A DNA stretch of 29,840 nt from Verrucomicrobiaceae bacterium (GTDB taxonomy: Bacteria > Verrucomicrobiota > Verrucomicrobiae > Verrucomicrobiales > Akkermansiaceae): contig RPOS01000032.1 in assembly GCA_003820635.1 (NCBI GenBank), forward strand, positions 1-29,840. The letters are read 5' to 3'. The translations under genes were made by a program, and so were the position numbers. Positions 6,867 to 14,394 of the stretch are shown piece after piece. The notes below the pieces were generated by a model. It worked only from the letters and a program-made list of their open reading frames with translations. It did no database searches and had not been told where the DNA came from. Each line of letters starts with the position of its first letter. Position 1 is the stretch's first letter.

Positions 6867-8459
6867 ATGAACATCAAGCCGCTCCGTCTCACCCTTCTCG
6901 CCGCGCTGGCCCTCACCGCCTGCGCACCCAACGGCCTGCCGCCTGCGGAAGGTTTGCACCAGTCCGCCGTCACCCATTTGAGGGAGGCGCGCAAGCAGGC
7001 TCTGACCGACGAGCAACGCGCCGTGCTTTACCTGGACTCCGCCAGAGAAGCGTCCTCCATACTCGACTCCCACGAATCCGGCGAATCCGCGCGGGTGATC
7101 TACAACAAGGCCGCCGCGGATCTCACCGTGCTGCTGCGCTCCGCACAAAACGGCGGCATGTGGAACCGCCCGCTCACCCTCAGCCACGGTGGCACCAGCT
7201 ACAAGGTGCGCTTTGCCAAGGGAACCCGTGATGGCGTTTGGGACCCGGACCATTACACCTCCTTCACCCAGGCCGAGACGGTGGATCTCAAAACCATCAA
7301 GCGCCACAACCGCGTGGACGGCATCGGCGGCGCGCTTGTCGGCGTGCGCAAGACCAGCCCGCTGGAGCCATTCTCACCACTCGTGGGTGTCGCCGCACCG
7401 GTCACCGCCGTGCTCGATTTCAAAGGCAATGAAGCGACGCTCTCCTTGATCGATCCCACCGAGAAAACCAAGGCCCGGGTTGCCGGCCGTGAGCGCACGC
7501 TGGATGCGGACTTTTCCGCCGCGCTCGCTTACTACCCGCAGAAATCCGAACTCATTGAAGGCCTCATGGGCGCGCTGCGGGTCCAGAAACACATGGGAAT
7601 CACCGGGCTCTACATGCTCCAACCCTACGACCCGGACCGCATCCCGCTCATCTTCGTCCACGGCCTGATTTCCACCCCGCGGATGTGGCGCAATGTGATC
7701 AACGAACTCGAAACCGACCCCGTTCTGCGCGAGCGCTACCAATGCTGGGTCTTCGCCTATCCCACTGGAAATCCGCCGCTTTACTCGGCGATGCGCCTGC
7801 GTGAGGAGCTTCAGAAAGTTCAACAGCGCTATCCGGGTTCCAAGGACATGGTGCTCGTCGGCCACAGCATGGGCGGCATTCTTTCCCGCACCCAGGTCAC
7901 CACCTTGGATCGCGATGCATGGGATGCCATTGGCAAGGAAAAGGCCGACGCCTTCTTCGCCAGCGTCAAACCCGGCAGTCTCGTCGAACGCGCCATCCTC
8001 TTTGACGCAAACCCCCACGTGGACCGCGCAATCTTCATCTGCTCGCCCCACCGCGGCAGCGAAATGGCCATCGGCACACTGGGCGAACTCGCCATCCGCC
8101 TGATTTCACTGCCGGTCGATATCGCCAGCACCATGACCGACTCCCTGGGCAACTCCATCGCCATCATCACCGGCGATCCCAAGCGCCTGCCGAACAGTGT
8201 TTCCGGACTTTCCCCGGGCAACCCCACCTTCAAGGTGCTCGATACCCGCCCGATCAAAGTTCCGCACCACTCGATCATCGGCGACCGCGGCAAAGGCGAC
8301 ACGCCTAACAGCTCGGACGGTGTGGTGGAATACTGGAGTTCCCAACTCAAGACCGCGAAGTCCGAAAAGATCGTTCCCGGCCCGCATGGCGCCTGCGAAA
8401 TGCCAGAGACCCTCGATGAGCTGCGCCGGCTTCTCCATCTGCATCTGAAGTCCAATTGA
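6867..8459 (+). CDS. Lipoprotein alpha/beta-hydrolase (lipase/esterase)
   Basis: A 530-residue lipoprotein. The signal peptide ends in the lipobox LTAC with Cys19. Residues 25-245 are a domain of unknown role with no catalytic motif. The hydrolase domain follows: the oxyanion strand IPLIFVHGLIS (about 259-269), nucleophile elbow GHSMGG with Ser334, probable Asp484 (SSDGVVEYW) and probable His507 (PHGACEMP). The GHSMGG and HGL motifs point to a triacylglycerol-lipase or PGAP1-like esterase acting on lipids in the envelope or outside the cell. Its last 65 or so residues recur as a remnant at 2848-3054. The start ATG has no Shine-Dalgarno. A third barrel gene begins within 65 bp downstream. Confidence 0.82.
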   Translation: MNIKPLRLTLLAALALTACAPNGLPPAEGLHQSAVTHLREARKQALTDEQRAVLYLDSAREASSILDSHESGESARVIYNKAAADLTVLLRSAQNGGMWNRPLTLSHGGTSYKVRFAKGTRDGVWDPDHYTSFTQAETVDLKTIKRHNRVDGIGGALVGVRKTSPLEPFSPLVGVAAPVTAVLDFKGNEATLSLIDPTEKTKARVAGRERTLDADFSAALAYYPQKSELIEGLMGALRVQKHMGITGLYMLQPYDPDRIPLIFVHGLISTPRMWRNVINELETDPVLRERYQCWVFAYPTGNPPLYSAMRLREELQKVQQRYPGSKDMVLVGHSMGGILSRTQVTTLDRDAWDAIGKEKADAFFASVKPGSLVERAILFDANPHVDRAIFICSPHRGSEMAIGTLGELAIRLISLPVDIASTMTDSLGNSIAIITGDPKRLPNSVSGLSPGNPTFKVLDTRPIKVPHHSIIGDRGKGDTPNSSDGVVEYWSSQLKTAKSEKIVPGPHGACEMPETLDELRRLLHLHLKSN

Positions 8460-8523
8460 TCATTTTCCAAAGCCCGCTGTCATAAAAACCCAAGTCCTCA
8501 AAAAATCCCGAATCATCGGATGG

Positions 8524-9270
8524 TTGCTGCCATTACTGCCAGCCTTGGCCTGCGCTGCGGTGCCCGACGGTCGCTTGACCGAGCCAAGTAGCGCGTGGCT
8601 GGAACGCTACGATCCCACGCTGATATCGAGTCGTTACTTCGGCGAGTTCATTTACGAGAGTTATGATGATGACTCGGATTTGTATAAGATTGAAAACACC
8701 CTGCGCTGGGGCATCCCGCTGCAGGACGATCACGCGCTCGGCTTTCAGGCGATGCTGCCCATGAAATGGCGCGAGACTTCCAACGACGACGAATTCGGCC
8801 TCGGCGATCTGGAGCTCCGCACTGGTGTCGTCGGACGGCTCGCCCCGACCCTGCGCTACGCACTGGGCCTCAATGCGGTGTTGGAAACCGCCACCGATTC
8901 CCTGCTCAGCGACAACGCCTTCATCCTGCGCCCGATCACCGCCCTGCGCTGGGATTACAACGCCGCCGTCACGCTCGGCATCAACGTCGAATACAACGTC
9001 ACGCCGCTCGACGAGGAGGACAACGACGTCAGCGCGCTTGAAGTGAAATTTCCCGTGGCCTTCAGGATCAACGAGGATTGGGCCGGCTTCCTCAGTTACA
9101 ATCCGCGCTGGGACCTGCTGGATGAAAGCGACCGCCACCGGCTGGAACTCGGCACCACCGTCGTCTGGGGTGCGGACAATCAACACGCGTGGTCGGTCGG
9201 CGGCGAAATTCCACTCACTTCCGAGAACTTCGAGTTCAAGCTGTCCACCGGCTTTGCCTGGTATTTCTAG
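8524..9270 (+). CDS. Outer-membrane beta-barrel protein (MetA-like transporter fold)
   Basis: Roughly 250 residues of amphipathic strands, with the motif DEFGLGDLELR typical of the phenol-degradation MetA-like barrel family and a C-terminal FAWYF. The substrate is unknown. The start is problematic. The first standard codon is TTG 8524, which begins inside the hydrophobic core of the signal peptide (LPLLPALACA). The open frame continues upstream and reads KTQVLKKSRIIGW, a perfect basic n-region, beginning at ATA 8482. Either ATA is used as the start or the original ATG has mutated. The frame opens 22 bp after the lipase stop, so the two genes are probably co-transcribed. Confidence 0.68.
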   Translation: MLPLLPALACAAVPDGRLTEPSSAWLERYDPTLISSRYFGEFIYESYDDDSDLYKIENTLRWGIPLQDDHALGFQAMLPMKWRETSNDDEFGLGDLELRTGVVGRLAPTLRYALGLNAVLETATDSLLSDNAFILRPITALRWDYNAAVTLGINVEYNVTPLDEEDNDVSALEVKFPVAFRINEDWAGFLSYNPRWDLLDESDRHRLELGTTVVWGADNQHAWSVGGEIPLTSENFEFKLSTGFAWYF

Positions 9271-9333
9271 TTTTTTCCGCGTCGCGCGTTCGCCTACATG
9301 CTGCCACGGGCGGTCCAGAGCCGGTGAGTCGGA

Positions 9334-9945
9334 TTATTCCGGGGCAGGCGTTTGAGGCGCTTCGTCCGGCAGGGAGTCATCGCTAGTTGCGTGACCGGCG
9401 GAGTTGTCTTCGATTACCGGTTGAGGCATGCGACCGTTGTTTTCCAGCAGCACCATGACTTCGTTCTGCACGGCTTCCACTTCGGAGAGCGGGATATCGG
9501 GATCCCGGATGAGATAGACCTCGCCGGTCTTGCGGTGTTCATAGACGCGCAGGATGCCGTTGGGGGTGCGCTGGCTGTCGGTCTCGCGCAGGAGTTTGCG
9601 GCGCTCCAGCATCACGGCGAGGATGTAGCGGGTGTTTTCCGTGTGGTCCTCGTCCTCCTCGACGAGGCGGTGGAGGATTTCCTCCGGGGAAAGTTTCTCG
9701 ACGGTGTCATCGGCGGCGTTTCCGGAGGGTGCGCTGTAGGTGGTTTTCCAGAAGGAGAATGGTTTATCGGCGTCGACCGGCAGTGTTTCCCATGCCTCCA
9801 GCGAGTAATCGCGGCGGAGGTAGCCGGAGGATTCCGGATCGGGGAAAAGGGCGGTGACGATGGTTTCGCCATCGGTGAAGGCGCGCTGGGTGGCGGCGCA
9901 TTCACGGGAGCGGGAGCGGACATGCCAGGATTCTGCGAAGGCCAT
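9334..9945 (-). CDS. Conserved protein of unknown function
   Basis: A 203-residue soluble, acidic protein with no signal peptide or membrane segment. The N-terminus holds SRSRECAATQRAFTDGE and then a segment on an RRDYSLEAW pattern. The centre (about 80-115) is helical with EEDEDHTENTRYILAVML, and residues 130-170 look like a small beta domain (GILRVYEHRKTGEVYLIRDP). The last 35 residues are a disordered Pro/Asp/Ala tail. I do not recognise a catalytic or metal-binding set. It starts 18 bp after the LptF/LptG stop and is probably the last gene of the lemA-M48-lptF/G unit. Confidence 0.7.
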   Translation of the reverse strand: MAFAESWHVRSRSRECAATQRAFTDGETIVTALFPDPESSGYLRRDYSLEAWETLPVDADKPFSFWKTTYSAPSGNAADDTVEKLSPEEILHRLVEEDEDHTENTRYILAVMLERRKLLRETDSQRTPNGILRVYEHRKTGEVYLIRDPDIPLSEVEAVQNEVMVLLENNGRMPQPVIEDNSAGHATSDDSLPDEAPQTPAPE

Positions 9946-9963
9946 GGGTGGGTGGATTTGAGA

Positions 9964-11331
9964 TTACTCGCCGCCGGGGAGGATTTTGCGCAGCGTGTGA
10001 TAGATCGGGCGGCCGGTGATGCGGCGGTGAAAGAGGTAGGCGGCGAGCAGGGCGAAGCTGAGATTGGGCATCCATGCGGCGGCCACTGGAGGGATGATGC
10101 CGGCTTCGCCAAAGGCCAGCACGATGCTGCTGACCAAGAGCATCAGCGCGGAGAGCACCACGGCGAGGAAGATGCCGCCGCCGGGGCCGCGGCGCGAGAA
10201 GTGAATGGCCAGCGGCGTGGCGAGCAGCACGGTGACGAGACAGGCGAAGGGCAGCGCCCAGCGGTAGTGCCACTGGGTGAGGTAGGGCGAGGGGGCGGCG
10301 GAGTTGGGCTGGCTGGCGTTGGCCTGGATCCAGGTGCTGAGATCCGGGATGCCAAGGTGGGCTGGGCTTAGGCCGGGCTTGATGAGTTGCCACGGCGTTT
10401 CCGGCCAGTAATCGATGTGCAGGGTGTCCACCGGTTTTTCAAAACGCGGTGGCTGGCCGGGCGCGAAGTGGCTGACAAGCGCGTTTTCAAACGTCCAGCA
10501 GCGGGTCTCGCGATCCCACAGCGCACGGCTGGCGGAGAGCTGGGAAACGACCTGGCGGTTTTCCGCGGTGGTGGTGACCTCCACATTGAGCAGGGGCTTG
10601 CCTTTTTGGTAGTTGGCGGGAAAGGCGCCGATCATCCACAGGCGGCGGGTGTAGGGGTTGCGGTAAACCACCTGGGTGGCTTCGGTGGCTTCCTGGCCGC
10701 TGGCCTCGGCGAGGATGTCATCCTGGCGGCCTTCGGCGACGGGGGCCCAGTGGTAATTGATGCCCAGACAGAAGAGGGTGAAGAAAATCCCGGCGAAAAG
10801 CAGCGGCAGGGTGACGCGGAAAATCCCGCGGCCTGCCTGGATGATGGCGATGATTTCCCGGTTGGTGGAGAGTTTCCCGAGCGAGTAGAGCAGCGCGAGC
10901 AACAGGCTGTAGGGCAGCAGCAGCATCAGCACGGCCGGCAGGCGGCTGCCATAAAAAGTGCCGATGGTGGCCAGGATCTGGTCCGATTCCCGGAAGTCGC
11001 CGATCTTGTCGCTCAGATCGATGAGCAGCCAGATCATGAACAGCGCGCTCAGGCAGATGCCGAAAATTCCGAGAAACTGGCGTGAAATGTAGCGGTCCAG
11101 CGTGCCGCCCAGCGAGTAGGCCAGCGCGCCCAAGGCGGGCAGGAAACACAGCCCGGCAAGCACCAGCGGGCGGGCCTGGTGCGTGACCTGATCGGAATCC
11201 GGAAAACCTGCGAACTGCTCGGCCACCGCGCGCGTCTCGGCCGGCACCAGCCAGGCGCTGAGCAGGCCACCCAGTGCGGCAAGCGCGAGGATGAGCGTGA
11301 GGCGTGGTGCGTGGCTGCGGAGGAAATGCAT
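9964..11331 (-). CDS. LptF/LptG-family permease (lipopolysaccharide export)
   Basis: A 455-residue inner-membrane permease of the YjgP/YjgQ family, whose members pull lipopolysaccharide from the inner membrane with the ATPase LptB. The canonical core begins near residue 88 (LDRYISRQFLGIFGICLSAL) with TM1, followed by TM2-3 around 130-200. The periplasmic beta-jellyroll spans about 205-340, and the final three helices run from WRALPFACLV-like sequence to the C-terminus. About 85 residues ahead of the core form two extra hydrophobic helices not found in E. coli LptF or LptG. ATG 11331 is the first good start; further upstream the frame is Arg/Pro-rich and non-natural. It cannot be assigned to LptF or LptG specifically, and no LptB is in the window. 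Confidence 0.85.
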   Translation of the reverse strand: MHFLRSHAPRLTLILALAALGGLLSAWLVPAETRAVAEQFAGFPDSDQVTHQARPLVLAGLCFLPALGALAYSLGGTLDRYISRQFLGIFGICLSALFMIWLLIDLSDKIGDFRESDQILATIGTFYGSRLPAVLMLLLPYSLLLALLYSLGKLSTNREIIAIIQAGRGIFRVTLPLLFAGIFFTLFCLGINYHWAPVAEGRQDDILAEASGQEATEATQVVYRNPYTRRLWMIGAFPANYQKGKPLLNVEVTTTAENRQVVSQLSASRALWDRETRCWTFENALVSHFAPGQPPRFEKPVDTLHIDYWPETPWQLIKPGLSPAHLGIPDLSTWIQANASQPNSAAPSPYLTQWHYRWALPFACLVTVLLATPLAIHFSRRGPGGGIFLAVVLSALMLLVSSIVLAFGEAGIIPPVAAAWMPNLSFALLAAYLFHRRITGRPIYHTLRKILPGGE

Positions 11332-11405
11332 GGCTGGCCGTGTGGCCCGGAGATTGGCCGCGGCGGGGCGGGGGTGTCGAGTGTGATGTGGGGCTGGGGC
11401 GCGGC

Positions 11406-13331
11406 TCACCCGGCCTTGCCGACATGGCCGAGCGGCGGCACCGGCGCGCCGATGGCATCCGCCGCGGCGCGCAGGAGTTCCACCTCGCCATCGTTGAGCA
11501 TGGCATCGCTCATGGCGGCGAGGCCGCAAAGCCGCAGGATCTGCGACTTGACCAGCGGCGTGGCCATTTCAAACCGCGCCAGCGCCGTGGCGACGAGATC
11601 AAGCGTGCAGGCGGCGGGTTCCAGGCGCTCAAGCTCCATGCCGGCGTGTTGCCGGTATTCGCTGGCGGCGGCATCGAGCGCGGAGGGATCGCCGGATTGC
11701 CCGGCGAAGGCGCCTAACAGGATGGCGGTTTCCCGCTGGAGATCACCGAGGGCGCGGAATTGCATGCGGGCCACCGGGCGCAGGCCGAGGCCGACGGCGA
11801 CGTGGCGCTCGAGCACGCGTTCGAGCATGAATTCAAAAAGGCTCATCCCGCCATCGGCCTCGATGAGCGCGCGGTTGAGTTGGAGAAACGCGCGGGCTTC
11901 ATCGTGGCTCATGCGGCGGAGCCATGGCAGGGAGAGGTCCAACAGCGCGAGTTTTTCCGCGGCGCTGCGGCTGGCGAGCTGGCGGCACCAATCGTTGGCG
12001 GCAACGGTGGTTTCGTGGTCGGTTTTTTCGCCTAACAAGACCAGCGCATTTTCGCGGCCGGTGCCGTCCTGGGCGAGCAGGAGGCCGTAAAGCAGCACCT
12101 TGGCCTCGTCCTTGGAATGGAAGCCGATGTTTGCGCCGCGCAGGTCGCGCCGGATGATCGAACCGACCCGGGGATCGAGCCGGGTGCTTTCCGCGAGCGA
12201 GTCGAGCGCGAAGGAAGCGCTGGCCGGGACGAGACGGGTGACGGGTGCGCCGGTGATTTGGGAAACGGCGGTGTGCCGGGCGCGGGGCGGGGGAGGTGGC
12301 TGGCGCTCGGCTGTTAGAAACCCGCCATTCCAATCCGGCTCCAATGCGCGAATCCGGCTTTCGAGCGGCGGGTGGGTGGCGAAGCCGAGTTTCAGCAAAT
12401 CACTGCTGGCGAAAAACAAGTGCCGCGCCTCCGAGGCGCCGGGGGACCGGATGACGCCGTGCTGGCTGAATCCGCCGATTTTTTTCAAGGCGTTGGCCAG
12501 GCCGGGCGGATGGCGCGTGAACTGCACCGCGGAGGCATCCGCCAGATATTCGCGCTGGCGTGAAACGGCCGCCTGGATGAGGCGGGCGAAGACCGAGCCG
12601 ATGGAGCCGATGAGCCAGACGGCCGCACCGGCGGCGGCGATCAGGATGACCACGCCGCCGCCCTTGGAGTTGTTATCATTGGAAATGCGGACGTGGCGCA
12701 GCAGTTGCAGCAGCATCCGCCCGATCATGGCGATCATCACCAGGCCGAAAATCCAGCCGGTGAGGCGCATGTTGAGTTTCATGTCGCCATTCAAAATATG
12801 GCTGAACTCGTGGGCCACGACGCCCTGCAATTCATCGCGGCTGAGCCGCTCCAGACATCCGCGGGTGATGCCGACCACGGCGTTTGCGGGATCCGTTCCG
12901 GCGGCGAAGGCGTTGATGCCGTCCTCGTCATCGAGGATCCATGTCTCGGGTGCGGGCAGGCCGGAGGCGATGGCCATTTCCTCCACCACGTTGAGCAGGC
13001 GGCGTTCCAACGGGTCGGTGGTGGCCGGGTCCACCGCACGGCCGCCGAGGTCGCGCGCGACCACCGAGCCACCGGCGGAAAGCTGGGTGAGTTTGTATAA
13101 ACTGCCCAGCACGATGAGCCCGCCCGCCATGGGGCCGATGGAAACGGCGAGATCCGGGTCCAGCCATGCGGTGGCCGCCTGTTGGCCGTAATGATCCGTG
13201 GCCAGCCATGATTTCATCATCACGGCCACGGCATAGAGCGAGGCGACCACGCCACAGAGCGCTAGTGAGAACCACACGATCAACCAGCGGCTGGCGACGC
13301 GTGCCCGCTCCTGCGTCTGGAAAAAGTTCAT
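11406..13331 (-). CDS. M48 (HtpX-like) membrane metalloprotease with large C-terminal extension
   Basis: A 641-residue zinc protease of the inner membrane. Two N-terminal helices (about 16-38 and 64-82) precede the catalytic domain. The zinc motif HEFSH is at 174-178 and the third ligand is Glu261 in REYLADASAVQF. Two more helices lie at about 192-210 and 227-250. Substrate specificity is probably misfolded membrane proteins, as for HtpX. HtpX itself ends near residue 290, whereas here about 300 further soluble helical residues follow. It lies 18 bp downstream of lemA, the classical partner of M48 proteases, and upstream of the Lpt permease. A Pro/Arg linker near 345-365 separates the catalytic and C-terminal parts. 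Confidence 0.87.
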   Translation of the reverse strand: MNFFQTQERARVASRWLIVWFSLALCGVVASLYAVAVMMKSWLATDHYGQQAATAWLDPDLAVSIGPMAGGLIVLGSLYKLTQLSAGGSVVARDLGGRAVDPATTDPLERRLLNVVEEMAIASGLPAPETWILDDEDGINAFAAGTDPANAVVGITRGCLERLSRDELQGVVAHEFSHILNGDMKLNMRLTGWIFGLVMIAMIGRMLLQLLRHVRISNDNNSKGGGVVILIAAAGAAVWLIGSIGSVFARLIQAAVSRQREYLADASAVQFTRHPPGLANALKKIGGFSQHGVIRSPGASEARHLFFASSDLLKLGFATHPPLESRIRALEPDWNGGFLTAERQPPPPPRARHTAVSQITGAPVTRLVPASASFALDSLAESTRLDPRVGSIIRRDLRGANIGFHSKDEAKVLLYGLLLAQDGTGRENALVLLGEKTDHETTVAANDWCRQLASRSAAEKLALLDLSLPWLRRMSHDEARAFLQLNRALIEADGGMSLFEFMLERVLERHVAVGLGLRPVARMQFRALGDLQRETAILLGAFAGQSGDPSALDAAASEYRQHAGMELERLEPAACTLDLVATALARFEMATPLVKSQILRLCGLAAMSDAMLNDGEVELLRAAADAIGAPVPPLGHVGKAG

Positions 13332-13349
13332 CGGCGTGCCCCGTTAGGC

Positions 13350-13949
13350 TCAGAACTGCACCTTCACCGCCTCGCGCTCGGCGGTGTTGGTGATTTCAAA
13401 CGACTGGGCGGCCGTGAAGTTGAACATTCCGGCGATGATGTTGGTGGGGAAAACCTCGCGCTGGTTGTTGTATTGCATGACTGCATCGTTGTAGGCCTGG
13501 CGGGCGAAGGCCACGCGGTTTTCGGTGGAGGTGAGTTCCTCGCTGAGCTGCATCATGTTCTCGTTGGCCTTGAGGCTGGGATAGGCTTCCGCCACGGCGA
13601 AGAGGCGGCCGAGCACGCCGCCGAGTCCGGCCTCGGCCTGGCCGAGCGCCATCATGGCTGCGGGATCGCCGGGATTGGCGGCGGCGGTGGCGCGGGCACC
13701 GGAGGCCTGGTTGCGCGCGGCGATCACCGCTTCCAGCGTTTCGCGCTCGTGGCTCATGTAGGCCTTGGCGGTTTCCACCAGGTTCGGGATGAGGTCGTAG
13801 CGCCGTTTCAACTGCACGTCGATCTGCGCGAAACTGTTGCGGTAGAGGTTCCGCGCGACGACCAGACCGTTGTATTTGGCGATGACAAACAACAGCGGCA
13901 GGCCGATGACGACGGCGAGGATGATGAGCAGGATGGTGGCGGTGGTCAT
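13350..13949 (-). CDS. lemA: LemA family membrane protein
   Basis: A 199-residue protein with one N-terminal membrane helix (about residues 5-23, ILLIILAVVIGLPLLFVI) and a cytoplasmic four-helix domain. Family motifs are visible: YNGLVVARN, QIDVQLKRRYDLIPNLVETAKAY (32-60 region) and TENRVAFARQAYNDAVMQYN, then FPTNIIAGMFNF near the end. LemA proteins act with M48/HtpX proteases in envelope quality control, although their biochemical role is unsettled. ATG 13949 is chosen because the membrane helix follows directly. It is the first gene of a four-gene minus-strand unit and is divergent from ptsH across 152 bp. Confidence 0.92.
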   Translation of the reverse strand: MTTATILLIILAVVIGLPLLFVIAKYNGLVVARNLYRNSFAQIDVQLKRRYDLIPNLVETAKAYMSHERETLEAVIAARNQASGARATAAANPGDPAAMMALGQAEAGLGGVLGRLFAVAEAYPSLKANENMMQLSEELTSTENRVAFARQAYNDAVMQYNNQREVFPTNIIAGMFNFTAAQSFEITNTAEREAVKVQF

Positions 13950-14040
13950 GGCAGTGCACTTTAGGGATGAAAGCGCGGCTGGCCATTCCAAAAAGCCCGG
14001 TTTTTCCGCCAGTCCGGCGGCTTCGTGTGCCGCCAAACTT

Positions 14041-14074
14041 TTGCCTTGGAGAGGCGGGGGGGACTTCCTAGGGT
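14041..14074 (+). promoter_or_regulatory. Possible ptsH promoter with a G-rich spacer
   Basis: TTGCCT at 14041-14046 and TAGGGT at 14069-14074 lie upstream of ptsH with a run of G in between. The spacing of 22 is longer than standard. A similar layout (TTGCCA, G-rich stretch, CCTAG, GCCCG) precedes rpmI, and that resemblance is the main support. Confidence 0.3.
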
Positions 14075-14101
14075 TCGCCCGGCGCGCCAGCCGATTGATC
14101 C

Positions 14102-14368
14102 ATGGCCAAACAAGAATTCACCATCCTCAACAAACTTGGCATTCATGCCCGCCCGGCGGCGCAATTCGTGAAAATGGCCAACCGTTTCCAGGCGGATGTG
14201 TTCGTGGAAAAGGATGGCGAGGAAGTGGATGGCAAGAGCATCATGGGCCTGATGATGTTGGCTGCGGGCCACGGCTCGGTGATTTCCGTGAGCGCCGATG
14301 GGCCGGATGCCGATGCGGCGCTGGCCGCGCTGGGAGAATTGATCGCCCGCAAGTTCGAGGAGGACTGA
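14102..14368 (+). CDS. ptsH: HPr phosphocarrier protein
   Basis: An 88-residue HPr. The active-site segment is GIHARPAA with His15 as phosphoacceptor. Ser46 is present in KSIMGLMMLAA, the position phosphorylated by HPr kinase in organisms that have it. The length and helical C-terminus are canonical. HPr carries phosphate from Enzyme I to EIIA proteins or, in genomes with incomplete PTS, to regulatory targets. No ptsI, EII or hprK gene is in the window, so the role here is open. The gene is monocistronic, divergent from lemA and convergent with the CoA ligase gene. Confidence 0.92.
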   Translation: MAKQEFTILNKLGIHARPAAQFVKMANRFQADVFVEKDGEEVDGKSIMGLMMLAAGHGSVISVSADGPDADAALAALGELIARKFEED

Positions 14369-14394
14369 ATCCGCCGCGCCTAAGCCCGGCGGAT
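14369..14394. terminator. Hairpin between convergent ptsH and CoA-ligase genes
   Basis: ATCCGCCG (14369-14376) and CGGCGGAT (14387-14394) form a perfect 8-bp stem with a 10-base loop. It spans the stop codon of the minus-strand ligase gene and starts right after the ptsH stop. No T-run follows on either strand, so intrinsic termination is uncertain. Confidence 0.35.

Noticed and set aside
9352..10371. Long plus-strand open frame opposite the permease and unknown gene
   Set aside because: It is antisense to well-supported minus-strand genes; its product is rich in Gly, Asp and Val with no family motifs, an effect of high GC on the complementary strand.
12100..13191. Plus-strand open frame opposite the M48 protease
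   Set aside because: Antisense to HEFSH-containing coding sequence; the product is Ser/Pro/Arg-rich with no recognisable domain.
14102..14368. Assigning a sugar PTS role to this locus from HPr
   Set aside because: No Enzyme I, EII component or HPr kinase is present in the window, so only the phosphocarrier itself is supported.
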